DNA of 64,000 nucleotides from Polydactylus sextarius (lineage: Eukaryota; Chordata; Actinopteri; Polynemidae): positions 11,310,001 through 11,374,000 of the forward strand of contig CM028927.1 in the NCBI GenBank assembly GCA_016801845.1, written 5' to 3'. The position numbers and the translations under genes were made by a program. The notes under the pieces were generated by a model, which saw only the letters and a program-made list of their open reading frames with translations, ran no database searches and was not told the origin of the DNA. Shown here piece by piece: positions 1 through 12,206 of this stretch. The stretch's first letter is position 1, and the number at the start of each line of letters is the position of its first letter.

Positions 1-65
1 TAAGTCTATGCTAAAATAACATTTCAAATGTTTTAAATGATTACATTTTCCTCTCTCTCCTTTAG
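1..65 (+). other. csmd3: end of the upstream csmd3 intron with splice acceptor
   Basis: An AT-rich stretch is followed by the pyrimidine tract TTTTCCTCTCTCTCCTTTAG at 46-65, a strong 3' splice site for exon A. No coding signal is seen. Where this intron begins cannot be told from the window. Confidence 0.85.
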
Positions 66-288
66 GTTTTATCTACACATGTGGCGGTACACTGAAAGGC
101 AGAAACGGCAGTATAGAGTCACCAGGTTTTCCCTACGGCTATCCCAATGGGGCAAACTGCACCTGGGTCATTGTCGGGGAGGAAGGAAGCAGAATCCAGT
201 TAATGTTCTTGTCATTCGCCATAGAAGAAGAATATGACTTCCTGTCCTTGTATGATGGACATCCACACCCTGCTAACTTCAGGACCAG
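66..288 (+). CDS. csmd3: csmd3 exon, first part of CUB domain 1
   Basis: The exon is open in one frame after two bases that complete a codon begun upstream. It encodes G-F-I-Y-T-C-G-G-T-L-K-G and later SPGFPYGYPNGANCTW and EEEYDFLSLYDGHPHP. These are signatures of the first CUB domain of vertebrate CSMD3 as I remember it; CSMD1 and CSMD2 differ at the domain start and at YDGHPHP. CUB domains are about 110-residue extracellular beta-sandwiches. Only the first cysteine pair (CGG and NCTW) is present. NGS and NCT are possible N-glycosylation sites. The acidic EEEYD and YDG residues sit where calcium-binding CUB domains hold their ion. A pyrimidine tract ending in AG at 64-65 precedes the exon, and GTAGGG follows it. 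Entry phase is 1 and exit phase 2. CSMD3 is a large brain-expressed membrane protein linked to dendrite development. Family is near certain; the paralog is likely. Confidence 0.93.
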
Positions 289-3200
289 GTAGGGTTATTG
301 TTTTTTTAAATATAATATTATAATGTTGCATGTTGTTTTTGTTAAGCAACACCTATCGAACCTATTAAAAAACTTGTTACTACTTTACAATGTTGTCAAT
401 TTTTATCAGTTTTGATAATAACCTTAATAGCAGGTATTTTACAATGCATGTAGCCCATTTTTTATTATCAGGTTTTCACTGATGTGCAGCCGATTTGTGT
501 TTCTTCAGGCTAAAAAAAATATATATGCTTTTGTGTTTGTTTTTTTTTTTTTTCTTGTTACAAATGAAGTGCTTTAAGCTTTTAGACAATTTTGGTGTGA
601 ATACATTTTTGGAAAAAAAAAAGTTCTGTCTCCAGCAGGAGCAAACAATGTTTCAATACACATAGACAAGATGCTATCAGTGCTGGGTAGGATTTCCCTG
701 AACAGTACCACTGCGTTGGAACAAATGACCTTGTATAGCAACAGGGTGCTGTCTTGCTGTGGTACACAAATTGCCAAGGCTCAATCAGAGCCACCATGGT
801 TTCCCTTTAGTTATTGAGCTATTTTATTGAGCTCCTCCTGCAAGAAACACAATACCCAGAAAGAAACTCATTTCAGATAAGCTATTAAACTCTCCTTGCT
901 GTATGATTTTTATCAGGCAATCAATAGTGCCTAATAGCATCTGTCAGTGACTGTTCACATTCACCATGTTCTTTTAACCCTGCAATTAAATTATTATTAA
1001 GTTATTCAATTAACTGTGAAATGTGAGAGTGCTTTCTATTGAAATGTCAGTTGACGTTCACATGGCAAAACACTGATGGAGATTAGATGGTTACTAAAGC
1101 TGAAGATGTTGTTGCACACTTTGGGGGGGTGCAAAACAGGCCTTGTCACCTCTGCTGCACTGGAGCTAAGTAGCCTTTGAGTTTCTATCAAGGCAAAGGA
1201 ATGATTCTGCATGTTAATTCACATGGAATAAAGACTTATTTTTTGCATGAAATACTTGATCCGAATGTTCAGATCCGCTGAATGAAAACAACAACAGTCA
1301 AATGAGATTGGAAAGCTCCACAGAAGATGAAATTGTGACAAGTCAGAGTATTACTCAACACAGCTGTTCCCAGACGAGCTGCTGTGTTTGATCAAGCGTC
1401 TCTGTCTTGGTCACGTCACTCTGAAGAAACAATAAAAGTACACAAACACACCTGGAACTAATTCTTGGATTCAAATATATCCAACATGAATCCGAGGGAA
1501 GCTGCACTTGTGAGGCTCTTTTTGGATGTTTCCTCTCTTCATGGCAGCTGCACTTTCCACTGGATTGGCCAATTTGGTGAGGAAAGCTCTGTGTCTGGAT
1601 CAGCCCCACCTCACAAAAGAATAGACAAAAGAAAAAGGTGCCAGGTGTGTGCCACAAAAAATGCAAAGATCAGCTTAATCTGTCACAGAAGAGTTCATTT
1701 GCAGGGCACATGCCAATGCCGAGAGATAGTCGAAATCAACTGAAATTGCTTCAGAAAACAATTTTCTTCCAAAGTAACACTTTATTTAGAGACTGGTTTT
1801 GTGTTTTTTGTCCTCGTAGTTAATACTTAGTAGTTTAAAATAGTTAATATATTTATTTTTTGCTCATGATTGTGATCAGACATACTAAACAAACCATATG
1901 GTTTAACATGATCATCGTGGCTTAAAGATTCAAGTTAGATGATCATGGTCTTAACATTTTTTATGTATCCAGAAACATGACTGACTGGAAATATCTATTA
2001 AACACAACAGAAAGAGTAAATACAAATCTGTTTTCGCAATATCCGCTGTCACCAAATTACAGCCTGACTATTCGCTGTCACCTCAGAGAATCTTTTATCT
2101 TAAATTGCACTGTCAACATTAGGCAAGAGCTTCAGCTGTCAATGGGGTTCTGGCTACGGTCAGAAAAGGATTTCTTTAATTACATCAGGCATGTCTGAGA
2201 CAACTACCACTGGTGGTGGGCTAGACAAGGAAATCTGGTTTGGTTCAATTGAGTCAAAAGGATTTGGGTCATGGAGAGATGAAATGAGTCCTCTTGATAC
2301 TTTGTCGGTTGCTGAAAAGCAATTCTCTCCCCATGGGGCATGAACTGTGTTCCTTTGGTTCAACGGACATAATTTCTAATCAGCCAGCTGCAATAATCAA
2401 CCTTTCTGGGACAATCCGGTTGTTGCCTGTTAGTGCTCAAAGTGCCATACAGAGTTAATTAAACAAGGTAGCAAAAGAACAAAATAGAATAGGCAAGGGT
2501 GACCAAGAGTTTTTGCCACTTTTTTGTGATTTATGTGGCGCATTCGATATGGGGAGAAAGCAAGACAGATGAAACAGATAGTGGGGAAGAGAGAAAGTGA
2601 GAGATGCCCTCCATGCTCTCACTGGTTGATTAGAATTTCCTGCTTATCTTAGATTACAGGAAATGATGTTGTGGAATTGTGTGCATGCATGTTTTCACGT
2701 GCATAGGTTTCTGTATGTACGTGTATCAATATGAGGAAGATTTATGGTCTACATACTTACAATCAACTGAGTATTTCTTTATTAAAATACCTCCACGGCC
2801 TCATTCTCTCTCTCTCTTTCACTCTTTTTTTTTTTTTCTTTTAATCACACACACAAACACATACACATGAACACAGGGCAAACTGGTGATTAAAAAGGTC
2901 AGATCCATTAACGAGAAAATGGTAATTATGGGGAGTGATTAACACGGATCATACATGCACACGCACACACTCACAAATGCATACGTGCTTGAATATACCA
3001 CTATAACAGAAAATCTAAAGCATCATTCAGTTATTTAAAAATTATGATCAACATTCAACATTGATCACGTCCCTATTTTTTAGAGCAAACATTTTAATCA
3101 AGATGCGCAAGTTGCGTTTTTCCAGTGGTTATTTTTCATAAACAGGTAAAGGTTACCTTCCTTGTTGCCTGTTGCCTGTTGACATCACACTGAGCATGCA

Positions 3201-3466
3201 TTTGTATGAGACGTCCGTCTGGCTGATGAATCATGTTATTAAGTGACTTTGATGTTTAACACAGATTTAAGCACTGTGAAATAACAATCCCTCTCAGTCC
3301 ATTCTTGACCATTTATTGACTCTGGAAATTGGAATTACTGACTGTGACAAACAAAGTGTTTTGAACCCGAAGTGGGTCTGGTCTCACCTTTCCAACCTCT
3401 TCATGATGCCTCTGCAAACATATGATGGGTGGAGCTAGTTTTTATTTTTTATTCTCTGTCTCGGTT

Positions 3467-3484
3467 ACACACACACACACACAC
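3467..3484. repeat. (AC)9 microsatellite
   Basis: A perfect AC dinucleotide run. Confidence 0.9.
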
Positions 3485-6400
3485 AGAAACAAGGTGTATC
3501 CAGCAGCATTTGGTGAGGCTGGTTTAACAGTATTTGTGGGTCCTTCAAAAGCTTTTGGAAACAAGCTGATACCCTTGACCATAACAGACTAAAGTATTAC
3601 CACTGCTTCACCACTGAAAGGCCGTTGGAAGTAAACATGTTGTCTTTGTGATAATAAAATGGACAATAAATCATCAACATTGACCTGGATACTAGCAGGA
3701 GGTATTAGCAATGAGTTTGAACTTAAAACCAGGGTGTCAGTGCTATGATAAATGTACAGTTGTATTAATAAGTAGGCAGGTTACTTACTAATCTAGTAGA
3801 AATAATGTCAGCTTTGGAGCCCATAGCCGTGACTATTGGCTGGGACAAATCCAGATGGAGTGTATTGGTGAGTCAGTGGACCATAAAAAAAAAAAAATCC
3901 ATAGTTGGTCCCAGCAGATAAGTCTAGGGTTTAATTTCTTTCCAAGTCCGATCATGGCTCTCTGCACTGAATGAGTGCCCATCCATGGTTCATTGTTGTT
4001 TTACCTCAGTTTCTATCATTCTCCATCTTTGCCCTCTGTGTCCCCTTTGTCAATAGGGCTCTTTTTCTCATGGCGGGTTGAGTTACTGCCGTTGTTTGAC
4101 TGTCCTCAATTTCCTTCACCTAGGGACGGGACGACATCGTACTCTACGTCGCACTTTCTGTCCTACGTTCTGTGTGACATAAATGGAGCTTTCAATTTTC
4201 GCAGTATTTCGTTGCACATTGGCAAGCAGAATTGCACATCGAAAGTGTGGCTTGTAAGGAAGCAATCTAAATGCAGATGGTGTCAATATTTCATAGCCAT
4301 TATATTGTGCAATCAACCATAACTCCATGATTTTAAGTCAAAGCAAAAAAAGTTGTCTATTATCACTTTGAATTGGAAATACAGTTAAAGTGAAATCATT
4401 CCAAAAGCTAGGTATCTTATGCAGTGTCTCAACCACAAAATTGGAATTGCTTGGAAGTAATATGAGTAATGATTATGGCAGTAAGAGTCAAGGCACTTAC
4501 GAACCAAGTGACATGAATGGCCTTGATAATGACCCCACAGAGGTTAAACCACTAACTCTCTCCACCAGTCTCAAGGAACTCAGGAATTCTCTGGGATAAG
4601 AGATGAAATGTCTTTAAATAACTACAACCAAGTCCTCTTGCCCTTAGTTCACCTTTTCTTGGATAACCATGACCTAAATGATGGAGAATCTTCACAGACA
4701 GGAGCTAATAAATATATGATTGCACTAACAATCTCCACCCCAGGATTCCCAGGAAGACTTTTCTTAATTAAGCTGATAAAATGTTTTAATCAGGGGGATT
4801 AAATTATTTAATGGAGCCTATTTCCTCATTAAGATACATAAATAATCAAATTGATTGTGTTCTTTGTTCATCTCATTATCACAATTGGATACAACTGGTT
4901 CAACCTGCCTTCATTTCAACACAAAAGAAACATAGCAGAGGTAAAGGAAAAGAAAGTGAGGAAAAAAAGTGGATTATCAAAAGCTTAGTGTTGTTACAAG
5001 GACGGCTCATTTTCCATCTATTGTAATGATTGCAAGTTGGACTAAGGCTTTTTCATGTGGAAAAAGATACTCACCGCAAAGTTATAACTAATGTCTGGTA
5101 GTAATCTATTTCAAGATACGTATCAATGACCAGTGAGAAGTATGGTTATTTATAAAGCTGTTCAAGTTTATCATCACTGTCTGTTGTCAGTGAATATATA
5201 TTTCCAACTCTTTCATATCCCTGCCAGTTTATGAACTTACTGTATGAGGATGGGCCCTTTTTGGTTTTATAACTACTTGGATGCCAGGATAATTTAATAA
5301 TTATCCATAACTGTGATGTTAGTGTGCACATTAACATACTCATTAACAGTGTAGACAGAGACACTAAAGAGAGATGAAGAAGAAAACATGAAAATGGTTA
5401 ACAAAGAAACTGAGTTGATAAAGACAAGAGAGAGAGTGTTTTTATATGTAATCATTCTGTATTAAGTTGAGACCTCCTGAGGTGTGCTTGATTAATCCTA
5501 AGAGCCCCTTAAACAGGCAGTGTGACATTTAGAAATAAGTTTGTTAATTGTCCTCATTGGTCATTTGTCAAATTAGGTTGATGGCTTTTCAGCTTCCAGT
5601 CCAGCACTTTCTTGTTTTTAAATTAATAGAAATGCCAGTTTAGTTTTCTCATTTTAGATAACATGGGTTAAGTACTTAACAAAGCTATGCTTAAAATGTC
5701 AAGGGACTTTCAACAGTCTTAATACATGCTTAAATATTCTTTAATGTATGTATGTGTTTGATAGTAGATAAATCACCTTGTATGTATTTGATGAGAATAA
5801 AAACTAAGTCATGGTTGCTTATTCATTTCTCATGGGACATGGGACAAGACGCTGGTTGACTGGTTTATTTACAGTCAGTTCAATAACAGTCCAACATAAC
5901 TCCACTCTCCTTTGTCACCTCAGTTGCTTTTGTCCTGTCACTGTGCATAGCTGAAGCTGATGTCTTTTTGTGCCACAAGCTGCCATTTGAAATGACTGCC
6001 CTCCTGTCACCCACTGATGTTTTGTCATAGTAAATGTGAAAGCCTGCAAAGGTAGCAAACATAACTTGTTGGACTTGGACATGAGGAGGACAACAAGTAG
6101 ATTTCACAGAATATAACAGTTGTTTGAGAATTACTAATCTGTGAGCACCGTTAAAATGTCAGAAGGTTTTTAGGCCTTAATAGGATGAAATTCAAAAACT
6201 AAGTGATGGAGAACATTGTGCAAGTCTTTCTTTGCCAGATTTTTAAGATTAAAATACAAAATGATCAGCTTGTGAAGTGACTGCTGGTAGTTGCTTAAAA
6301 AACTCAAATGCAAATTTGTCATTGTTGTCAACATGCAAAATAAAATCAGAAGGCAAGCTCTGATGGTAATTGAAACAAAAAATGGGTCACAGACTGTAAT

Positions 6401-7083
6401 TGGCTTTTGGAGAATGATAAATCAATCCACAGGAAACAAGGGAGTGTCTCAAAAGAATAATTGAAAGCAATTCAAAGACTTTGAAAGCACCACTTACTGC
6501 AACACTGCATTTAGGCTCTATTGTGAATAACAGCAGCCTCTCCACCCAGACTTGAAAATCTGGACTTATTTAAAAAATGTATAACCGGGGGGACCTGCTT
6601 CAATCAGGAAGTGTCTGCAGCAACCCACATTTCTGTTGAAAACAAAGTGAAGACGGCTTGAGGAAACAAAATCATTAACAATAAAAGTTTTATTGGACCG
6701 TACTCTTAAATTACAATGCAATGTTTCATGCATCCAGGGCATGGACACAATTATTGTATGTAAGATTTAGCAAAGTGAATAGCAAAGGCTCCAGGATTGT
6801 TATTAAAGTAATGGCTTTGGTTATGTGAGTGTGACTCAGATTGATACTAGACTACCATAATGTTACTAGGGAGCCATGGAGACCTTCAGAATTGCCATAA
6901 TTCCCATTGAAATCATTAGTCAATATGTCAAGAGTCAATATATTTTGTGTATGTATTTTTTTTAAAGATTATCACCTCTATTATCTATTAATGACTGCTC
7001 TTCATCATTTCTTTCTTTTTCACATTGTTCTCATTTTCCCAATTTAACCATATCTTATCTTTAGCTTTGATTATGTTACATTG

Positions 7084-7116
7084 TTTTTTTTTTTATTATT
7101 ATTATTATTATTTTTA
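7084..7116. repeat. T run followed by (ATT)n
   Basis: Eleven T are followed by about seven ATT units. This could be the A-tail of an old minus-strand retroelement, but no element body is recognised beside it. Confidence 0.8.
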
Positions 7117-8040
7117 TTGTGCACATTTGACATATAAACTTGTGTTTTACAGAAAGAAACTGCAAAGTCAGACTCACAAAGCAAACCATGAAGTTGTGTC
7201 AGGTCACTGTATGAATATTTGATCAATGCAATCTGTCTGTTGCATCTCGTGGCTGTATGTCAACAGTCTTACTGGGTTTGATCTGGAAAATCTCAGACTA
7301 CAATCATTAGAAATGCGGTTAGAAGCTTGATGTAATGCAGAGGTAAAAAAAAAAAAAAAGCACAGAAGGACGTGGATGTAGCGTTGAAGGGTTTGTTTGT
7401 AGTAGCAGAAAGATTCAGTGGCAGACTATCAAAGGGTCATGCAAACAACATAAATTGAAGAACACCTCACAGTAAAAGTTCACCCTTTGATATTAAAATC
7501 TTTATATGCCATAAATCTTTGAAGTTCTGATGTGAGCCATGCGCTCATCGTTGTTTGCGCTTCACACATTCCTCCAAATATCCTCATGTCTTGAGAATGG
7601 CATCTAACAGCCCAGGGGCATGCTTGAAGTTGTTGCATATTATTTATGGTGTGTAGCTTTAAAAAGCATTAAAAAAACACTGAGATGTTCTCCATACCCA
7701 TACCCAACAAGCCCCCAGCTTAACCTAAACACAACTTGAGAGGGACAAGCAAAGGGATGAACTAAGGGAAGGGTAGGCTACAAGAATCGACTAAACTGAT
7801 CCCGGTTCCTGCCTTGTTGGTACCAATGGTACCATTAAGCTTCCTGACAAACGGTGCTGTTAGCGGTATATAGACAACATGTAGTTTTATTCTAATGTTG
7901 TTGTGTCATTCTATAATATCTGCGATATCAGGCACTTTCACTTGTCTGTGTGGAGGAAGAGTCATTTGCTCCACCACTACTTAAAAATTTGGCCAGTGAT
8001 TATTAAATCACTGCCGCCATGTTGAAAGTAGGCCTGACAA

Positions 8041-8088
8041 GTCGATTGGCGACAATGGGCAAAGTCGATTGACGAAACAATGGGCAAA
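8041..8088 (+). repeat. two-unit tandem duplication of 23/25 bases
   Basis: GTCGATTGGCGACAATGGGC plus AAA is followed directly by a variant, GTCGATTGACGAAACAATGG plus GCAAA. Only two units are present. Confidence 0.8.
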
Positions 8089-11058
8089 ATAGGAGGAGAA
8101 ATAGTACACATTAATTCATTCCTTTGTAGACAATGACCAGATATCGTCAAAAATTATGAAATCCATGCATTTGCACTGAATGAATTTGTACTATAATACT
8201 TAAAATTAAAATAAATCATTCTTTTTACATTGAAGTTCTCCCTTAAACAAACTGGTTATTAATATGCAAAACCATGACCATATCTTTTGTTGTTTAGAAT
8301 GGGAAGCCTAAAGCAATACGGCATCTACAAACATCTACACGGTTAACTAACTAAAGGGCGTTAATTAAGAACAAAATACTAAAACCTGACATAACATATG
8401 ATGATATGGTTTATTGTGGGTGAAATCATCGTTTCTGTAATTAACTAATTTCCCGATGTTCCCTGAATGCAGCACACACCTGTCGCTTGTTAACGTGATT
8501 AAGGTCTAAATTCAGGTGTGAAGGGCGTTTTCTGTCGACAGCGGGGCGTAATGTATGTACTTATTTCACTCACAAAACACGTTTGTTACATTTCATTCAC
8601 TGTTGTTTGTGTTAATAATTTGAATCATTTGGTGAATTATTTTAGGAACAGAGTCAGAGTGAAAATTATGAAAGTTATGCTATTTGTGTATTATGTTGAT
8701 ATCCTGATAACTGCATCATTTTTTTTTATTTTTTTTTTATTTTTTTATCACATTGAGACAGTAACTTGCCAAAATAAACACATCATTATTTGGTCAGTGC
8801 TCTCTCAACTGACCCCCACATTTGGCCTAACTTGCTTTTATACTCTTTCATATGTCCCTAAATGAATCGGACAACCTACAGTATATGGCCATTAAGGAAT
8901 TATACCAGAGGTAATTGTATTTTTTTTTCCCTGTATGAAAAGATGATGGTGAAATTAAATTAGAGAAGCTAAGAATATGTTATAGTAAGGCACACAGCAT
9001 GTTCCAATGCTGCTGTGAACTTGAGAGGAATTTATGCTAAATTTAGCTGTTTGTAATTGCCATGACTTGGTTAGATATCACAGATTAATATAATAACCAA
9101 ATCTTACATTCCATTGTTAACCTATGTGGCTATGACTTTAGATGTGTTTGCAAAAAAAAAAAAAAAGAGGACACAGAGAGGGAAGACTGGAGAGCAGCAG
9201 GTGAGAAATAGAGGATATACAGTAAGTCCTTAAGTGGAGAGGTGTCCAGAGGTAAAGGAAGAGAAGGAAAATGGATGAGCAAGTAGAGGAATCCCCAGAA
9301 GAAAGGACAGATGCTCAGGTAACCAATATAGTAGCAGCAAAGGATGGCCTTACTTGTAATCCATAAATAGTACTGTTGTATAAAATGTGGAACTAAACAA
9401 TGTACATAATGCAAGCTATTTATAAAACATTGGCATTAAAATACCCAGCAGCATGAGCACAATATTTGTGTTACAGTCTGTTGGAGAAATGACTCAAAAA
9501 ATAGAAGGAAAAAGAGGAGTTTGTGCAGTTCATTGTAGTTTAGGGGAGCGTGCACAGCATTTACCGTCTATTATTTCCAAATTCTGTAAGTTGATACATG
9601 GTTGCAGCTCTAGCTGGTGCTATCAAGATTGTCTGAGATGTTACAGCAGTTTATTGGCATCTGTATGCAGCCTGTATGCATGTGTTTGCGTGTATGTCTT
9701 TTATCCATAAAATATTTACTAGCTGTTCCCAGGCAAATGTAGTTTACAGCTCTAATGCAACAATGCTGCAGGTGAACTAAAAGTGTTTTGATTTGTGTTC
9801 AGTGTGATCCCACAGCTTTCAAGTGTGTTCACTGTCACGTCAAATACAGCAACATCGAAAGCTGTTAAGCTTAACATTCAGATTTTTAGATGTCAGTGAT
9901 GTGTGGACTTGAGCATGGTGTTGGACCGCATATTTTTTGTTTATGATGTATTTGTTGACAGCAAGTGTGTAAATGTTGCAGCGTGACTGAGTCTGCAATG
10001 AATAATTGTAGTGTTAAGGGCAAAAAAAAGATTTCTGTATTATGCACTGAAGACACGAATTTGTTGGCACTCATGCATTGTGACAGGAAAATGTGTAGAA
10101 TTTTTTTTTTCCTCCATGCTGGAGACAGCTGTGGTCACAGTCAGTGGGCCTCATTTACTAATACACGCATACTATGTACACACTATGCCGTCTATTCACA
10201 GTCAGCACAGTGCCATGTCTGTCGATGACCCATGGAACAGGCAGGTTCAGGGAAGCTCACCAGGAAAAAAAAATATCACAGTTTTGGGCAGATTGGGTCA
10301 AAATGAGACAAAGCAGTGGTCAGACCAAGTTATAAATAACTGAAACGCAGCTGGACTCTGACTGCTAGTCCACCTTGTCATTCCCTCTCTATGTCATCCT
10401 CCCTTTCTTTCAAACACATAGACATAGACACACACACATGCACACACTAGAGGGTGCAGATCATCTTGTATCATGACTGTTACTAATCTGCCTGCATTAC
10501 CATATCATAGTAAGTAACCTTTATCCATCACACATCTTGCTTTACCTAGACTTTAATTTATTATGTATAAACCTATATATGTTGGCTGCTGTAAAGTTCA
10601 TGGTTAAGACATGAAAGGTGTGTGTGGGAGAAAGGTAGAGAAAGAGCAGCAGGACTGGAGGGCAAACAACTTAAAGGTTCACTGTTCGGTTAGGTTTAAG
10701 ATGATGATTAAGGTATATTTTTATGGTTTGGAGGGTACAGATGGAATCTTATAATGGATGAGCTGAGCGTGTTCAGGATTTTAAAAATACTGAGCTTCCC
10801 ATCACGAAGGCATCAGGTAAAAAGTTCATGCAAAAATAGAATAAGAGACCAGAAGTAAAATGAGGTGAAAGGCACATATCACCTTTATAGATTAATATTT
10901 TAACATTTGGCCTATGCATTAGTAAAATTAAAACTAAACAGCTTTAAATATTGTCTTGTCTATGTCTGTCCAGGGTTTCCTGCAGCACTTTATAATTAGG
11001 GTGGCAACCTTGACAACAAATGCCCCCCGCCTTGACCACATCTGCATCCATGCATGCA

Positions 11059-11480
11059 TTAAAGCCTAATTTACAACCATCCGTATCCGTAGATACGCAG
11101 ACACGCAGAGCCCTCTACATTGTTGGGCAGCCCGTCCAACACGCTGTCCGTGGGCTGACATGCACCTCCCCAGTTTTTTAACTATGCATTGAAACGACGG
11201 AGAATGCACAGAGACAGCAGTGCTGTGATTGGGCTGCTAAAATTGCTTCATTTCCAAAAGCTCACCTTGCCGGTTGTGTTCCTTCCACAACAACAACATT
11301 GCCACGCGTCTCCTCTCTAGTTCTCGTTTCAGCATTTGCATTAAAACGATTTGTTGTTCAATGTCGATCAGTTCCAATTCCAACAAATGTCTTCTCTCGG
11401 TCTCCAGTATTTGTTGTGTGTGTGCACTGTTAAGATGTTGCCCCTGTGATGAGGTTTGTTTGTCAATAAGGCCCAATATG
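11059..11480 (-). mobile_element. PIF/Harbinger-like transposon fragment
   Basis: The left edge TTAAAGCCTAATTTACAACC runs into CCGTATCCGTAGATACGCAG, the kind of 'cCGTAgatcCGCAgacacgcag' terminal sequence I know from fish Harbinger elements. On the minus strand, 11476-11237 encodes 79 residues rich in Leu, Glu and Arg (QILETERRHLLELELIDIEQ, then MLKRELERRR), ending near that edge. This resembles the C-terminal coiled coil of the MYB/SANT-like accessory protein of Harbinger elements. A transposase DDE domain is not present and the other end is not identified. The fragment is non-autonomous and probably old. The class is inferred. Confidence 0.5.
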
Positions 11481-11896
11481 TTATAAATATAATATATCTA
11501 GCATCCATATCCAGATTATATACATTTCTGACTTGTTGATGGAAGCATATAGATTCAGGTATTTTAATTAGTTAAGATATATTTCATTTTCTTTGTGATG
11601 TAATTGTCTGTTTTTATTTGCACAATTTACTTGCACAGTATACATAAACAGCTCAGATCTGTGGTGACATTAATGAAAATTGCTAGCAGCCACAGTACAT
11701 ATACATAAAGAACAACACAAGTATTAGTGTGTGTCTCGAAAGTCAGGATCTGGTAAATCTGTTCTGCTTCTTTCTGGTTGTCATATACTGGCCAGTTTAA
11801 TCTGTGCTGCTGTTCCTGACTTGACCCAGTTTGTATCTGCAGTCCTCTACAGCACCAATTTTACACCTGGCTAAGTCAGCCCCCCCTCCCCAACAA

Positions 11897-11921
11897 CACA
11901 CACACACACACACACACACAC
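11897..11921. repeat. (CA)12 microsatellite
   Basis: A perfect CA run just after a C-rich stretch, continuing into imperfect CA-rich sequence to about 12000. Confidence 0.9.
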
Positions 11922-12180
11922 GCGAGACGTGCACAGTGAGACACATACACAGTCAGAAACTAAACTTATACAGACCACAAAAATACACACACACTCATAC
12001 AGAACGACATGCACCTATTACACACAGCTACAGAGGGCAAACATGCAGAAACACAAAGGCCATGGGAAACGGCAGTGTGTGATCGGACTGAAAATAAGCA
12101 AATATGGTCTTTGATGTTGGGTATTCTTATTTTTTGGGGACGAAAGCAAGGGGTTTATATGTAGATGTATATGCATATGT

Positions 12181-12206
12181 GTGAGTGAGTGAGTGAGCGA
12201 GCGAGC
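12181..12206. repeat. (GTGA)n/(GCGA)n microsatellite
   Basis: GTGA repeated about four times and then GCGA repeated twice. Confidence 0.85.

Larger units (their letters stand above)
289..11058. other. intronic DNA without a recognised gene
   Basis: The DNA is mostly AT-rich with short homopolymers (T runs near 541 and 2826; A runs near 3886, 7347 and 9152). A (CA) run, a T/ATT run and a small tandem duplication are listed separately. All open frames here are short, start at chance ATGs and lack family motifs. The piece 4390-4800 has two consecutive short open stretches discussed under findings. Confidence 0.6.

Noticed and set aside
37..237. Open frame starting with ATG over exon A in another frame
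   Set aside because: It is a shadow of the CUB exon. The correct frame gives a contiguous CUB domain and joins to exon B.
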